From the NCBI GenBank assembly GCA_023376005.1, contig CM042143.1:88819140-88883139 (forward strand): a DNA stretch of 64,000 nt, given 5' to 3'. Shown here piece after piece: positions 37,955 to 49,854 of this stretch. Source of the DNA: Doryteuthis pealeii (lineage: Eukaryota; Mollusca; Cephalopoda; Myopsida; Loliginidae). The position numbers and the translations under genes are program-made. The notes beneath the pieces were generated by a model. That model was not told where the DNA came from, did not search any database, and saw only the letters and a list, made by a program, of their open reading frames with translations. Every line of letters starts with the position of its first letter. The first letter of the stretch is position 1.

Positions 37955-37994
37955 TTTTCTAACCCACAAGTGCCTTTCAGAAGAAATATAGGTA

Positions 37995-38115
37995 TTTAGC
38001 CATGGGTAGGATGTAACACAAGGTCGCAAAGTATGGAGTATCCACCAAGGATCGAACTTGCTATTCAGTAGTAATTGATCTGCGAAACTAGCTTGTTAAC
38101 CATTATTGGATGCCC
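37995..38115 (-). repeat. SINE-H
   Basis: Minus strand: GGGCATCCAATAATGGTTAA, CAAGCTAGTTTCGCAGATC, CAAGTTCGATCCTTGG, GGATACTCC, then CGACCTTGTGTTACATCC as in the T1 tail. It has a perfect B-box-like GTTCGATCC and a long variable region. Confidence 0.55.
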
Positions 38116-38399
38116 AAGGGCCTTTCAGAAGAAATATATACGAGTTAATGTTTAGGAATTTAATGACCACAGATTGTGATTGTAAATCCAAATATTGAAC
38201 ACGAGTAAATCTTCTTCAGGTCTATCTTCATAAATACTTTGTTTCTAGACTTAACAAATATCTATTGATCACTACGGATAGATATTAAATTTTTTTTACA
38301 AATTTGTCAAGTCGATGAAAAAAAGAAAAAAAAAAAAAAAAAAGAAAAAAAGGAGGATATGTAAAAAAAGTGAGGATATGTAAAAGCTATTTGCTTGGA

Positions 38400-38660
38400 T
38401 ACTTGTTTATAGAAGTCTGTCGCAGATGATGATGACCTCACTCGACATGGAGTGAAACTTGTTTGTGGAATATTTTATGTGGAAAGAGGGTGCACAGACC
38501 CAAGTCCACTGTCTTAGCAATTGAGCAGTTGGTCCAGTGGCAGAGGAAAGTTCAAGATGACTGGACTGCCAAGCTGCTGCAGTGTGCCGTCTTGGGTAGT
38601 ATTGAGTCACTTCACAAGAGGCAAGCCTTCCTGGAAGCCCCAGCGCTTGCACCCTAGCAA
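38400..38660. other. GC-richer unrecognised segment
   Basis: About 260 bases near 50% GC, with open frames on both strands (64 to 85 codons). The words TTGAGCAGTTGGTCCAGTGG and AAGATGACTGGACTGCC suggest a former coding piece, perhaps of a mobile element, but I cannot name it and no splice sites stand out. Confidence 0.35.
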
Positions 38661-39199
38661 AGGGTTGTACTGGGATTTATGTAAAAGCTATAATAATACC
38701 AGTACTCAACAAGATTTACAACCTGTCTTTAGATGTGGAGGTCAGTATCAAAATTTGTCAAATTTTGAAATAAAATGATTTAGAATTAACCCTTCCACAA
38801 GCAGAAATTTTTTTTATTTTTTAAATTCTTGTAGAGTTGGTGAATTAACTTCAGAATATTTGCAAACTATAGGATATGTTGGAACAACTCAATCATTATA
38901 TAAGGAAAAGCAAAGAAAAAAAAAAATATAATTTGATTAGCAATTGTGTGTCATACTATAATAGCATAAAAATAAAGCACTCACTAAATATTTTGCAAAA
39001 CAACCTTAACACAATCCTACACCAGTGATGGTTCAATATATTAATACTGAATTGGAAAATGCCTTACATTGTGCTACCATGTAATGACAAAAATGTTGAT
39101 CTGCTTGCAAAAGGGTTAAGATGCAAAATCAAAGCAATATAATTAAAGATAGGCAAGTTTTTGTAATTGTGCATCACATTGGTAATTTGTAGTGAAAAT

Positions 39200-39490
39200 G
39201 GTTGGTTAGATTTTATGACATGTCAACACTAACGTTATTTTATGCTAAAGACATTTTGTTTTATTCATTCCTGTTGGGTATTAAATTTTTTTCAAACTAT
39301 TTTTTGATCTATTTAATCCATAGATTGAACCATAACAGGTACTACCACTCCTGGTCAGGGTGGACCTAAGAGTAATGGTGATGAAGGGGTACTCTACACT
39401 CAAAGCTCTAAAATTGGAACTTCACCATTAGATGCAGTTTAATGTCATACACAGAACACTAAGACCCTCAGCCACTGCCTTCTAGCATGA
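39200..39490 (-). repeat. SINE-D, 5'-truncated
   Basis: Diverged T2 tail (GACATGTCAACACTAACG), then ATAACAGGTACTACCACTCC, AAATTGGAACTTCACCATTA and TCAGCCACTGCCTTCTAGCA. Confidence 0.75.
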
Positions 39491-40148
39491 AAATAAGAAA
39501 AGTTACATCTACTTTTCAGTAAGAAACAAAGCAACTGTCTTCAATTTTCTAATGTACATTGATATTATCACTTTGGTTAAATGGTCTCATAACAATATAC
39601 AATGAATAACTTCCTTACTTAGCTAAAAATTGAGGAGAGAAAGAGAGAAAACACAACTAAGGCATCCAAGGGGGAAAAGGAAAAAAATCAATAGCAATTT
39701 ATTTTGGAAAGGACAGCAGAAAGAGCAACACACACACACACTTTGCCTATTTGATACTACAGACAATTGAACACATCAACATAAAAGCCAAATCAATATT
39801 TTATTTTTGCAACCATTTAAACAAGACAATACACATCTACAAGGTTCACTCACAAATATACAATATAGATAAACAGAAAGAGGGATGAAGAAGCAAAGGT
39901 GAGACAGAAAAGGTAACATGGTACGAGAGATAAAAGAATAGAAAGTACTCAAAAATATTCTAGGACACAAGGAGAGATAAAAAAAAAAAAAAATAAAAAT
40001 AAAAATAAATTTTTTTTTTTTTTTTTAAATCAGTTAAAAAGTGCTATGTCAGAACAAAATTGAAGTGCTAAATCAAAGTAATTTGATAAAATTAATCATT
40101 TTTTTTTAATCTCAAAAAATTAAAATTAATTTAGATAGTTTGTCTGGA

Positions 40149-40178
40149 GAGAAAAAAAAAAAAAAAAAAAAAAAAAGG
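40149..40178 (+). repeat. A-tract
   Basis: About 26 A after GAGAG; a T-run of 16 (the only long one) lies upstream at 40011-40026. Confidence 0.9.
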
Positions 40179-40236
40179 TATGGCAATGAAACACAAAAAG
40201 TTCAACACATTGCAAATAATTTTGAGGTTTCAGATT

Positions 40237-40451
40237 GTTGTCTTCTTTATTGTGGTATGCATAAACAATGTTTCAACCGCTGTATCCTCCGGCCTTCCTC
40301 AGGCGTTCCCTCTGTATCCGAGCATAGTAATGAACTAACCTGGAAAATTATTTTTAATAGTTTGACTGTTAATCAAACAGCCACCAAAAATACTTTTGAA
40401 GATCTCATTCAAATAATAACTGTTTTATACCACAATAAAGATGAGGACAAC
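40237..40451. mobile_element. Penelope-type terminus with inverted arms
   Basis: GTTGTCTTCTTTATTGTGGTA (40237-40257) recurs inverted at 40428-40451. Inside is CTCCGGCCTTCCTCAGGCG with TTTCAACCG, matching 35768-35880. No coding sequence is conserved in it. Confidence 0.5.
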
Positions 40452-40517
40452 AGCCCGAAACATCAAAATTATTCACATCAAACCTCATCAAGAATTTAGA
40501 CAAATAACATTGTAAAT

Positions 40518-40735
40518 AGTTGGCAAAGTTGCCTATTGTTGGTATCAGTACTAAACCAGGGAGATTGTTTAGCTGAGGTGGAGCGTCAAACTTACTATGA
40601 GCTCTCCACTTTCCAACCCAAATCAGATTACCCCAACTGTATTACTCATGCGCCTAGTTATCGAAGACCAGTATCAAAGCCAGAAGCTTGCAATTCCTAG
40701 CCAATGCTCTATCAACTGAGCTAAATGATTACACC
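40518..40735 (-). repeat. SINE-B, full length, eroded
   Basis: Reverse copy: GTTGCCTATTGTTGGTATCA, GGGAGATTGTTTAGCTGAGG, ACTCATGCGCCTAGTTATCG, CAATGCTCTATCAACTGAGC. Confidence 0.7.
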
Positions 40736-40835
40736 AAGAGAGGATTTTATTAAATTTTTTATAATCCAATATTTACTGAAATGCCACAAAATACATGCCT
40801 TAAATAACTACAATTACATGAAAGCAAAATTAATA

Positions 40836-41177
40836 TACTATTATTCTTGTTCCTTAATCTTCTGACCGTTATCATCTTGCAACACTCTTTGGTTAAAAAT
40901 CAGACTATCCAAATTGTCCAAGATGAAATGCAAAAATGTAAATCCTGATTATCTGGTGTTGCTTATCTGCTGAAATCTTATTTCTTATGCATTGTCACCT
41001 CAGCTAAATAATGGACCATTCTGTTTTTATTATAAAGAGAGGGAAGAAAAAGTGAAAATTAAATCAAGATTATCATACTGTTTACATATTGAACTATTGA
41101 AATAGCTCTGAAGTAAACATATCAAATGTTGTAATAATTTAATTATCATACTGTGGTATATCTACAGGTCCAGCTAG
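40836..41177 (+). mobile_element. HelA, internally deleted
   Basis: Starts near TATTATTCTTGTTCC, keeps TTGCAACACTCTTTGG and TGGTGTTGCTTATCTGC, ends CTGTGGTATATCTACAG and GTCCAGCTAG before T. Confidence 0.75.
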
Positions 41178-41454
41178 TAGTATAATAATTTACTTATTTG
41201 AATCCTTAATTAGGTGTGAAATTAATACTAACAAAATTTTTTTGTTACTTTCTGGCAATGTACAAAAGAAATACAGGAATGCAAGTAAATAGATATTATC
41301 ATTTTATTCAGATTTGGTATAATTAAATCACTCTAAATCAATTGTATAATCATAAATAGTAGTTTGTTCAAGTAATACTTTTATTAATTCCTTCCCGATG
41401 AAAATAATGTTCAGTTTTTGAATGCACAACAGATAAATGATGTGCCTAAAACAA

Positions 41455-41627
41455 TTTAACTGTTAGAAACTTGATTTTATTAGAAAACTTATTTGAATTT
41501 TGACAGCAAAATCCCTTTTTTTATTATGTCTATTATTAAAAAGAAAAAAAGCAAAAAATTTCAATGATCTGTTTACATTTTTTTACGAAAGAGCGTAATT
41601 TTTAAACTGCTTTTTTTCTGTTGCTAG
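41455..41627 (+). mobile_element. HelC, Helitron-like
   Basis: Shares TTTGACAGCAAAAT, GTCTATTATTA, TGTTTACATTTTTTTA, GAAAGAGC and the TTGCTAG end before T with 60325-60514. The 5' boundary is not resolved. Confidence 0.5.
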
Positions 41628-41796
41628 TCTTTACAATACAAATTGTTATGTCAAAATAAAAAGAAAGCCACTTGTTAAAAACCAATGAGAGCAATTAAAA
41701 TGATCAGAGGTTGAGTTTTATCACATTTATCTTTTCAAAGTTTTTTTTACAAAATATAGACCTAAATATTGCTTTGCCAAGAATCATTTTTTTTTT

Positions 41797-41813
41797 GGGG
41801 GGGGGGGGGGGGG
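41797..41813 (+). repeat. G-run, ~17-18 bases
   Basis: Follows ten T; a potential G-quadruplex-forming tract on this strand, C-rich in the Rab2 transcript. Confidence 0.9.
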
Positions 41814-41989
41814 CAGAAGATGTTGAGACAGGGAAGAAGTAACAGTAACAAATATTTACAATATTTTTAGCTTTGGTATAAATTTTGTGCAAAACTGAAT
41901 TTGACATATACTGATATTTTTAACTAATAATAAAATTAAAAAAAAAAAAAAAAAAAAAAAGTAATTTCTTTGAGCTCCTCAGAAGTTGT

Positions 41990-42370
41990 AAAGAATCAGT
42001 TATGATCTTTTCCATTTACAAGGGTAATCCCTAAAGTAAGGTTTCCAAAATATTTAAAAATTACAGAAATATTTATTGTCAATGATGTTTACATCATTTT
42101 AAAGTTGAATATATATTATTTCTACATGATTGCCATTTCGATCAATGCTTTTTTGTAGGTGCTGTGGCAGTTTTTGTGTGTTCACTGCCATGTTGTTGAG
42201 GAAGCATTTAACCTTATCATTGCAAACCTACATCACTTGGAGACGTTTTTGACATTCATGCACAACTCGCCATACACTTCTGTTGATTGGTGATGAATTT
42301 CAATCAGTTTAATGCCTTTTGCATTCTAAAACCAAATAACTGTGCAAATTTCACACTTAGTGGTAGCATC
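41990..42370 (-). mobile_element. IS630/Tc1-mariner-type transposase remnant
   Basis: Minus strand reads STEVYGELCMN and then NNMAVNTQKLPQHLQKSIDR NGNHVE-like wording, typical of the last residues of mariner-type transposases. It is followed by ACCTTACTTTAGGGATTACC (about 42021-42045), which looks like a terminal inverted repeat. Only the C-terminal end is left. Confidence 0.5.
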
Positions 42371-42847
42371 CATCAAAAATGACTACCAAGCCAAGACCGA
42401 GTATGGTAGCGAGGTATGGGCATACACAACAAACAACAGTGTTGTTAATAGCTGCAAAAAAACAGTTTACCTGTGCTTTGGAGACCTTACTTTTCAGATT
42501 ACCCTTGAATTCAAACAAATTTATATACAAGATACTTTCATCAGAATCAAATTTGAGGACCTAAACAGATGTCTTTTTAGATATGTATCTATTAGTAATA
42601 AAGTTGATTAAATAATATTTGAAGGCTTAGAATTTATTCACTTTTAAAAAGCATTCCACATTCTAAAGTTATAGAAAAAAAATTTCAATGTGTAAGTTTT
42701 GTCAAAATGTTTCTAAATAACAAATAGCTAAATTGTAATTAATATTAAATCCATTGATAAAATAACATAATTCAGAATAATAATGAATTGAAATTTATTT
42801 CCTAAATAATTCCACGTATAAAAAAGTGACATTCTTTCAGAAAAGAA

Positions 42848-42864
42848 ACAGTGTGTGTGTGTGT

Positions 42865-42895
<31 letters not shown>
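42848..42895 (+). repeat. (TG)n(TA)n microsatellite
   Basis: GTGTGTGTGTGTGT, TAA, then about 14 TA units. Confidence 0.95.
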
Positions 42896-42896
<1 letters not shown>

Positions 42897-43029
42897 TCTT
42901 GGTGAAAGGACAATTCATTTGTTTCAAGTTTTATACATAGAAGCTTAGTATTTGGCCTTTCAGGTTTTATTTTGGTTGTTCAATCAATATTATAAAGATA
43001 GCTTCAGAGTTTAACTATTGATGATTCAT

Positions 43030-43720
43030 TTGGCAGGGGAAGATATATATATTAGTGACTGCAACTTCTTTACGGATGGCCATCTCTTTAAACCCGTAAA
43101 AAGCACCCATGGGAATGCACGTGACTCAGACCAAATTTGCAAATGAAGTAAAAGAACTGTCTTTGGTGATGACATTAACCCCATGCACTCTCACATGGCT
43201 TCTTAGACCTGCTACAGAGCCACATATTTTGGTATAGAATTGACATGAATTACTTGTAGGTTGCTGCAGAAGGACCTGTGTAAAATCAGACTGCAATTGT
43301 TTGCTGTCATAAGATCTCATGACTAACAAGTCCAGCTTTGGACAAATTATTGCAGATGTTCAGACTGAAAGGTGTCCAGGACTGAGGTCAAGTCTTATTT
43401 CTGAAGTGAATGTTTCAAGATGGAGTGTTTGATTTTCCATACTTCAAATCTTTTACAACCATCGTAGACCCCCCCCCATCCCAAACTGACCAATTTTCCG
43501 TCATCTGCCACCAGTCTCCAAGATCTACACTAAGCACGTTATAGTTGTTTTTGATGATACCCTTAAAACATTTCTTAGATTTATATCTCAGATGTTTACC
43601 ACATTGTAACTGTGAAACAGCTGCTTAGGTAACCTAACATCCTCCATCCTAGATCAACACATCTGATTGTGTAGGAGGTGCATTTCAATACTGGATGTAT
43701 TAACTTACTAAACAACAATG
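43030..43720 (-). mobile_element. LINE C-terminal fragment with paired zinc-finger-like motifs
   Basis: Minus-strand frames read FKGIIKNNYNVLSVDLGDW (linker equivalent to FKdxlKxnLKxxxixxxxW), then LDLLVMRSYDSKQLQSDF and SCQFYTKICGSVAGLRSHVR VH. Two CxxC...HxxxH-type motifs at the end are usual for invertebrate LINE pol proteins. Stops and a C-run at 43469-43477 break the frame. Clade not assigned; the linker resembles that at 2861-3620. Confidence 0.65.
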
Positions 43721-45189
43721 GTGCCTGGTGTTAGAGACTTCCATTTAAATGTTTAGGATCTTCCTAAAACAAGCTTGATTGAAAGATTCCATCACACACA
43801 GTCTGTCCACAAAGTCCTGCAGCAGATTTAAGATGTATCAACAAAAAAGGTGAAATGCTATAATCAAAAAGTATATAAAAATAAAACTTCAGTTGAACTT
43901 TCATTTGGTTTTGTCTAAATAAGTTTATCTTTTGTACAATGAGTCATTGAATTTTAAATTTTGAAACTGCTGCAGGACTTTATAAATGCCCTGTGTGTTG
44001 TGTATGTGTATAGAGATATGAATGATTATGTGTTGAATAATCTATATATGATATCAAGAATGAACTATATATTAATAATGTGGTAATAATTTAATGCAAA
44101 ATAAATGTGTTCTAATTTTGAAAATGCAACAAATAAGACAATAAATGTAATTTTTTAAAGCAACTACAGACATTTTTTTAAAAAAGTAGCATAAATTTTA
44201 TTTTTATTCCCATGTGCATCTGTATTTTAAGAATATATTATTCAGATCAAGTCTTGATCAAGTAATATGAAGATGCCACAAGTTTCTTAATATTGACATT
44301 TCCATAGGAAAGAGAATAAAATAAACCAAAATATAATTATTGCTGTAATTCCCAGATTCTGGATAGTCAGAGATCTAAGATCTTCCAAATATCAAACCTT
44401 AAAAGAAATATCAAAGAACCACATGGTGACATTAGTTCTGGGTTTTGTTTTTTTTTTAGTTTTTTTTTTTACTGAGAGCAAAGCATATTATGATGCATAC
44501 ACATTTCATATGTTATGTACACTATAAAAACTAATACCAACTAGTGACCTTTATTCTTCCCTTCTAAGCTCTTCATAATTCTCATTTGGAGAAAGTAACT
44601 GGTGCAAAAAGGTTAGGTACTAGGCACACCTTGCAAAACACCCAAGGGATAAGGAGATAAGTACCAATTGATATTTATATACACACTAGAAGGGCTACCC
44701 AATGTTGTCCAAGTGGATGGAATAATATCAAAACAGTATACAAAGAAAGCTGTTCTACGATATATTTCTTCTAAATTGATTCATTAATTTGTTTACTTTT
44801 ACTTAGCTGATCTTAATAAAATCTATATTGAAATGGAGTTCTGTCTTGTATAAAAATGAAACACTATAATTCTGCATAGATAAATTAGACTAATAAAAAA
44901 AATTTCTATTAAAACTTTTAAAATTAATTTTCAGAGCCTAATAGTCTTCATAGTATTAAAAAAAAAATTTTATTCAAGGCAGATTTTCTTCAAGTATTGT
45001 TTTTTAAGTCCTTTAAGGATTTATCTTTATAAGAAATATAAATATTTTTCTAAGAAATATTTCTTTAAAAATTTCAAATTAAATGGAGAGGTTATATATA
45101 AAAAAATCTTTTATACAAAGTGTTTTGAAAATAAAAAAATCATTAAAAAAAAATTACATTACTGAATAAATTTCAAAAATTAAACTAAC

Positions 45190-45255
45190 AATTGGTTTTT
45201 TTTGTATAAATGGTATATCAAACTACTTATGGGTTATCTAATGCCAAAATTTGAG
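45190..45255 (-). repeat. T2 tail, isolated
   Basis: GGTATATCAAACTACTTATG and GGGTTATCTAATGCC only; no SINE body to the right. Confidence 0.5.
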
Positions 45256-45997
45256 TCATTTGTAAATGTTTGATTATAAATATAACTAGTTATTATAATT
45301 TAGATTTTCAACATCCCATTGCAGTTTTTTTTAAATTGTGCTTTTAAAAATGTTTTATTTTTATCTTATTTCATTTGGCTGATAATCATTTGTTTACAGT
45401 TATCTATTTAATTAAGAAAATACAAACAATGAGAAACACTAAAAAGAAAATTATGCAATTATCAAAATACAAACAATAATAAATAATTATACAATAAAGA
45501 ATTTTTTTTCTTTTTACAAAGATATTTATTTAAAAAAATTAAATTCTTTGTTCTTTCACCAGATTTGTCATCCTTTTAGCATTGCAACATTAATATACTA
45601 CTTACTTGCTTTGGTCTTTATTTGATTTTGAAAGAAAAGGCAAGGGAGATAATTGTAGAGGTGTGTATAATAGAAAATTTTCCAAATTGGATAGCCTGAA
45701 AATATCCTTAACTTTACTACTGGTAGCTGAAACAACTTTAAACCAATTCCACTTTCATCACTGGGCAAATCTAGTGGTACTTTATCATAAAAGTTTATGG
45801 TAAAATACCCAGTTTTCCTAATAATTCAGTCACAAACAGGTTCCCACCTCTTGTTGGTTGAGCTCTCTGGGTTAAAATTTGACTGCTGGCCATGAATTAA
45901 GCTTAAACAGCAAGGCTCATTAATAAAACAGATGCGAGTTCTCTAGTGGCGGTAACATATATACCTATGTATGAATTTATCAGTTAAATTCTACTCC

Positions 45998-46130
45998 TTG
46001 GCTGATGGCCCAGTGGTTAAGAACACTGAAAAAAAAGTTTGGTTTCTATCCTGGCTGGAAGTAACCTGCTAAGTCTAGCCACACTGAGGAGATGTGATAC
46101 ACCAAAACAGTGTCAGTGGAGGACACACAC
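45998..46130 (+). repeat. SINE-F, tRNA-like head and tail
   Basis: Head GGCTGATGGCCCAGTGGTTA (A-box-like) and GGTTTCTATCCTGG (B-box-like), tail TCTAGCCACACTGAGGAG and CAGTGGAGGACACACACAC leading into TA repeats. Confidence 0.6.
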
Positions 46131-46132
46131 AC

Positions 46133-46189
<57 letters not shown>
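46133..46189 (+). repeat. (TA)n microsatellite at a SINE-F tail
   Basis: About 28 TA units with a phase shift near 46157. Confidence 0.95.
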
Positions 46190-46191
<2 letters not shown>

Positions 46192-46390
46192 AAACACAGA
46201 ATCCACCACAGACAACCAGTTCTCCCAGCTAAGAACAGTAATTCTGCCACCGAGAGATTGCCTAGGCTTTTATGCCTCCTTACCAACCAAACCACTCCAA
46301 CAGGGGCGACAGAACACTTACCAGGAGTCACCACTCACAACTGGAGGTTGTGAGTTCAATCTATAGCCTTGCTAGGTAATTCACTATAGC
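46190..46390 (+). repeat. Family G, unclassified interspersed repeat
   Basis: Reverse complement of 57960-58200: GATTGCCTAGGCTTTTATGC, CAACCAAACCACTCCAAC, GAGTCACCACTCACAACTGG. A GAGTTCAATC B-box-like word near 46349 hints at a tRNA-like end. Confidence 0.5.
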
Positions 46391-46747
46391 TCCCGCTACA
46401 CTATTGTAAATCTTTATATAGTAGTTATTGATGTTGCTAGAAATAATCTCTTTAGACTGGCAGTTCAATTAAAAAAAAATAAAAAAAAGACATAATAAAA
46501 TCCAGGTTTTTATGGTAGAGTGTTTTGTTGTCTGCAGGTAGACAATAAGGAGTGCATGGTGTTCAAGGTGATGTCATACTTAAGAGACAGAAATGGGAAC
46601 TTGTCCTATTCTTTACAAAAATGGCTTATGTATCATTGGTCCCTAATTTGTGCTCAACTTTCATTTTTAGTTTGGAATATTTGATAAAGAGAATGGCCAT
46701 AGTACAAGTAACAGTTTGGCAAGCTGGCTAAACATAGTTAATAATAT

Positions 46748-47025
46748 GGAGGCACGTGGTGAAATGGTTAGATTTGTAGGAAATGGACTTATTGACCAGA
46801 GTTTAAAAGCAGGATGAGGCTGTTTGCATTTCACAGTGCTAATACCTTTGGGAAAGGTATGCATTCAACTACTCTCCCTCCAGTTAAATAGTAGGGCAGA
46901 CTGCTATTTAACGTGGCTAGGTAACCAGTCTAGGAGATGGAAAACAGAGTTCAAACCTGTTAAACTAGTCTTAAGTAATCGACCATGTGTCGTACCCTGC
47001 TTATGCGGAGGAGTTGGTAAATATA
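46748..47025 (+). repeat. SINE-A, full length
   Basis: Head GGCACGTGGTGAAATGGTTA, core GTGCTAATACCTTTGGGAAA, T1 tail GTGTCGTACCCTGCTTATGC and GGAGTTGGTAAATATATA. Confidence 0.8.
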
Positions 47026-47100
47026 TATAAATGAAGCTGGGGTCTGCCTCAGTACATATTTGACAATACAAAAAAGAAGCCAACCAAAAAGAAATGATTA

Positions 47101-47123
47101 AAAAAAAAAAAAAAAAAAAAAAA
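47101..47123 (+). repeat. A-tract
   Basis: 23 A, 75 bases beyond the SINE-A tail. Confidence 0.95.
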
Positions 47124-47431
47124 GTATTATGGAGAACAAACTCTGGTCACCCCCTGCATTTAATTCTGTCACCAACCATCTTGATTGTCTTGCTTTTGGA
47201 CCATATTTAAAATGAAGTCATTTTTATCACCCCCCCCTCCCCAAGTCTGTGGTGATAAAAATGTGTCCACTTGCAGTATTGTCTGTAAAAAAGCAGTTCT
47301 TGAAGTACTATATCACAAGTGATCCATTGTAAATATGGATTCATGTTTAATCAATGAGATCAGAAAGATTAAAAATATTTTTTTTCTTCTTTATGCTGCA
47401 TTTGATAGAATATAGTACAGGGTCATGATTA

Positions 47432-47542
<111 letters not shown>

Positions 47543-47582
47543 TTATGTCAATAATATGGATTGAATTAGAACATTCAAAATA

Positions 47583-48097
47583 CTAGCAAAAATATGCGCC
47601 CTCCACCTGGCGTAAGTATTTAAGTTTTAATGTAATGAAATACATTAAATTAGAAAGACAAACAAAATTAAATAACACATGAAAAGATTACATTTATTTT
47701 AATCATATTTTAATTGGTTGCAATATAAAATCATTCATATAATTGTTGGAGAATAAAACAATATTAGAGATCAATAAGACCAATTATCTATTAAACCCAG
47801 TTTTGTTAAAACCAGTGTGCAAATTAACCACATCATATATTATGTAAACCTTTATTTCTTAGTGATATACAAGACACATTGTAGGATTTTAAATGCACTA
47901 ACAACATGGGCTGTTTTGAGGCAAATCTAAGTCATTTTTCATAGACATCATTGATAAATAATATTTATACAAGGTATTAATGATTTTGACTATAAATTAA
48001 ATACTCATTGATAAACTTAGGCAATTCCTGAAGGTATTGTGATGTAAGCAGTGACATAGTTTCAGTTACAGACAGACACCGAATCTCCATTATAAGA
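47583..48097 (-). mobile_element. HelB, full length
   Basis: CTAGCAAAAATATGCGCCC at the left after A (47582), hairpin GCCCTCCACCTGGCG, right end TCCATTATAAGA before T (48098). 515 bases. It begins only 74 bases from the P-loop exon acceptor. Confidence 0.8.
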
Positions 48098-48499
48098 TTT
48101 ATACTTTATATCTTACCAACTATTGACCGAGACTAAGTACAAGTAACGAGACAAAAGAAACCAAGTCAAGAAGAGACAATGGATCAATATCACATGATCA
48201 GTAAATTTTCTATTTTAAGGAAAGACAAATTTAATAGATATAAGTAAACTTATAAATATCTTTTTATATATTTCTTTAAATATTATTAATCTTTGTGTTG
48301 AAGCTCCCCCCCAATATTTTTTATTATTCATCTATAGCTGATTAAACAAATTAAAATTCTAATTATGTTGTAATTATATTCAATATCGATGTCATTAAAA
48401 ACATCCAAACCATACAAATAAAATGTAACCTAGTCGTTTTAGTTTTTACTAGTATTATATACACAAGAATATTTTTCTTCTAATGAACTTCTCATTAAA

Positions 48500-48500
48500 G

Positions 48501-48528
<28 letters not shown>
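48500..48528 (+). repeat. A-tract, ~29 bases
   Basis: Uninterrupted A run. Confidence 0.95.
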
Positions 48529-48531
<3 letters not shown>

Positions 48532-48600
48532 GGAGAGTAAAAAAAGCGTGATTCTAAATAGAACTATGAAGCACAATAATAGTTGATATTAATATGTAAA

Positions 48601-48602
<2 letters not shown>

Positions 48603-48659
<57 letters not shown>

Positions 48660-48664
48660 ATGTG
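48603..48664 (+). repeat. (TA)n microsatellite
   Basis: About 24 TA units passing into TGTGTGTATGTGTG, abutting the direct repeat at 48665. Confidence 0.95.
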
Positions 48665-49348
48665 TGTGTAAATAAATGGAAGTTAATGACAGAATTTTAA
48701 CATTTTGAAAAAACAATTAGTAATTATAATCTGCTGACAGAAATCTGTTTCGACGCTTAGTAGAAGGGTCTTCATCACGAGCAAATCATATGAAGGAAAG
48801 AAGGGATAAAAAACCGTTGGAAGAAATAGGGGGTACAAACACACGCTGGAATGCTTGAATTTTTAAAATGCGCATTCTGTATAAAAAATAAAATAAATTT
48901 TATTTTTAAAAATCAGAAGCATTTTTTAATCCAAAAATAAAACTCAAAAAAGAGTTTGGTGTAAATATATAAAAAAGTGTAAGAGATTATCAAAAATGTT
49001 CAAAATATAATCTAGCTATTAAAAGTTATTTACAAATCCACAGCACAATTAAGATGTTAAATTTCAAAAAGTTTGTGGTGTTGGTAAATTTTTTTTTTTT
49101 TGTAGTGTTCGTAGATAATCATCGGAAGTGTAAAAATCCGGATATTTTGTTTTTTCATAAGACAAATGTGTAAATAAATGGAAGTTAATCCGACAGAATG
49201 AATTTAACATTTTGAAAAAACAATTAGTAATTATAATCTGCTGACAGAAATCTGTTTCGACCGCTTAGTAGAAGGGTCTTCATCACGAGCAAAACATATG
49301 AAGGAAACACTACAAAAAAAAAAAAAAAAAAAAAAAAAAATTTACCAA
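48665..49348. mobile_element. Penelope-like terminal repeats (two direct copies)
   Basis: Copies 48665-48799 and 49167-49307 share TGTGTAAATAAATGGAAGTT, CATTTTGAAAAAACAATTAG, TGCTGACAGAAATCTGTTTC and GAAGGGTCTTCATCACGAGC. The minus strand carries TGATGAAG, a GACC/GGTC stem and CGAAAC, a hammerhead-like layout. The second copy is flanked by inverted arms 49081-49109 and 49306-49348 (TTGGTAAA + T-run + GTAGTGTT). Assignment rests on motif layout; no RT is present. Confidence 0.5.
49316..49340 (+). repeat. A-tract
   Basis: About 26 A within the inverted arm of the preceding element. Confidence 0.95.
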
Positions 49349-49359
49349 CAGTAATGTCT

Positions 49360-49454
49360 AGCCACACTGAAGAGACTTGATAAACCGAAACATGTCTGTG
49401 GATGACTAATAGATAGATAGATAGATAGGTAGGTAGGTAGGTAGGTAGGTAGGT
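49360..49454 (+). repeat. SINE-F tail followed by (GATA)n(GGTA)n
   Basis: TCTAGCCACACTGAAGAG and GTCTGTGGATGAC tail, then about five TAGA and seven TAGG units. The head is missing. Confidence 0.7.
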
Positions 49455-49854
49455 GAAAAATTGAAAAAGTGACTAAAAAGTGTATTCTTAGGCTATAAAC
49501 CATGAGCATATATCACTTAAATGTTATGAGGTAGTCCTTATTATAAAACTACAAGGAGTAAATAAAATGAAAATGTTTAGAATCATTGATTTCCCCACCA
49601 AAATTTTTATTGAATTGGAATGATTTTTTATAGATTTCAATTCATAACAAAATCAGTTGTGCTGGATTTTCAGTCATTTCAAAAAGAAAAGAAATATATT
49701 TAAGAATATTAATTTCTATGAATTGTAGAAAGAAAAAGTCAGTTGATTCTCCTAAGTCAACAGCAACTAAGAATATTGAGACAAATACATAAGTTAAAAA
49801 AATCTGCATTTGTATGACTTAAAAAAAAAAAAAAAAAAAAAATGTTTATAAGTA

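Noticed and set aside
40140..40499. 119-codon plus-strand frame
   Set aside because: Starts in an A-tract and runs through a noncoding Penelope-type terminus.
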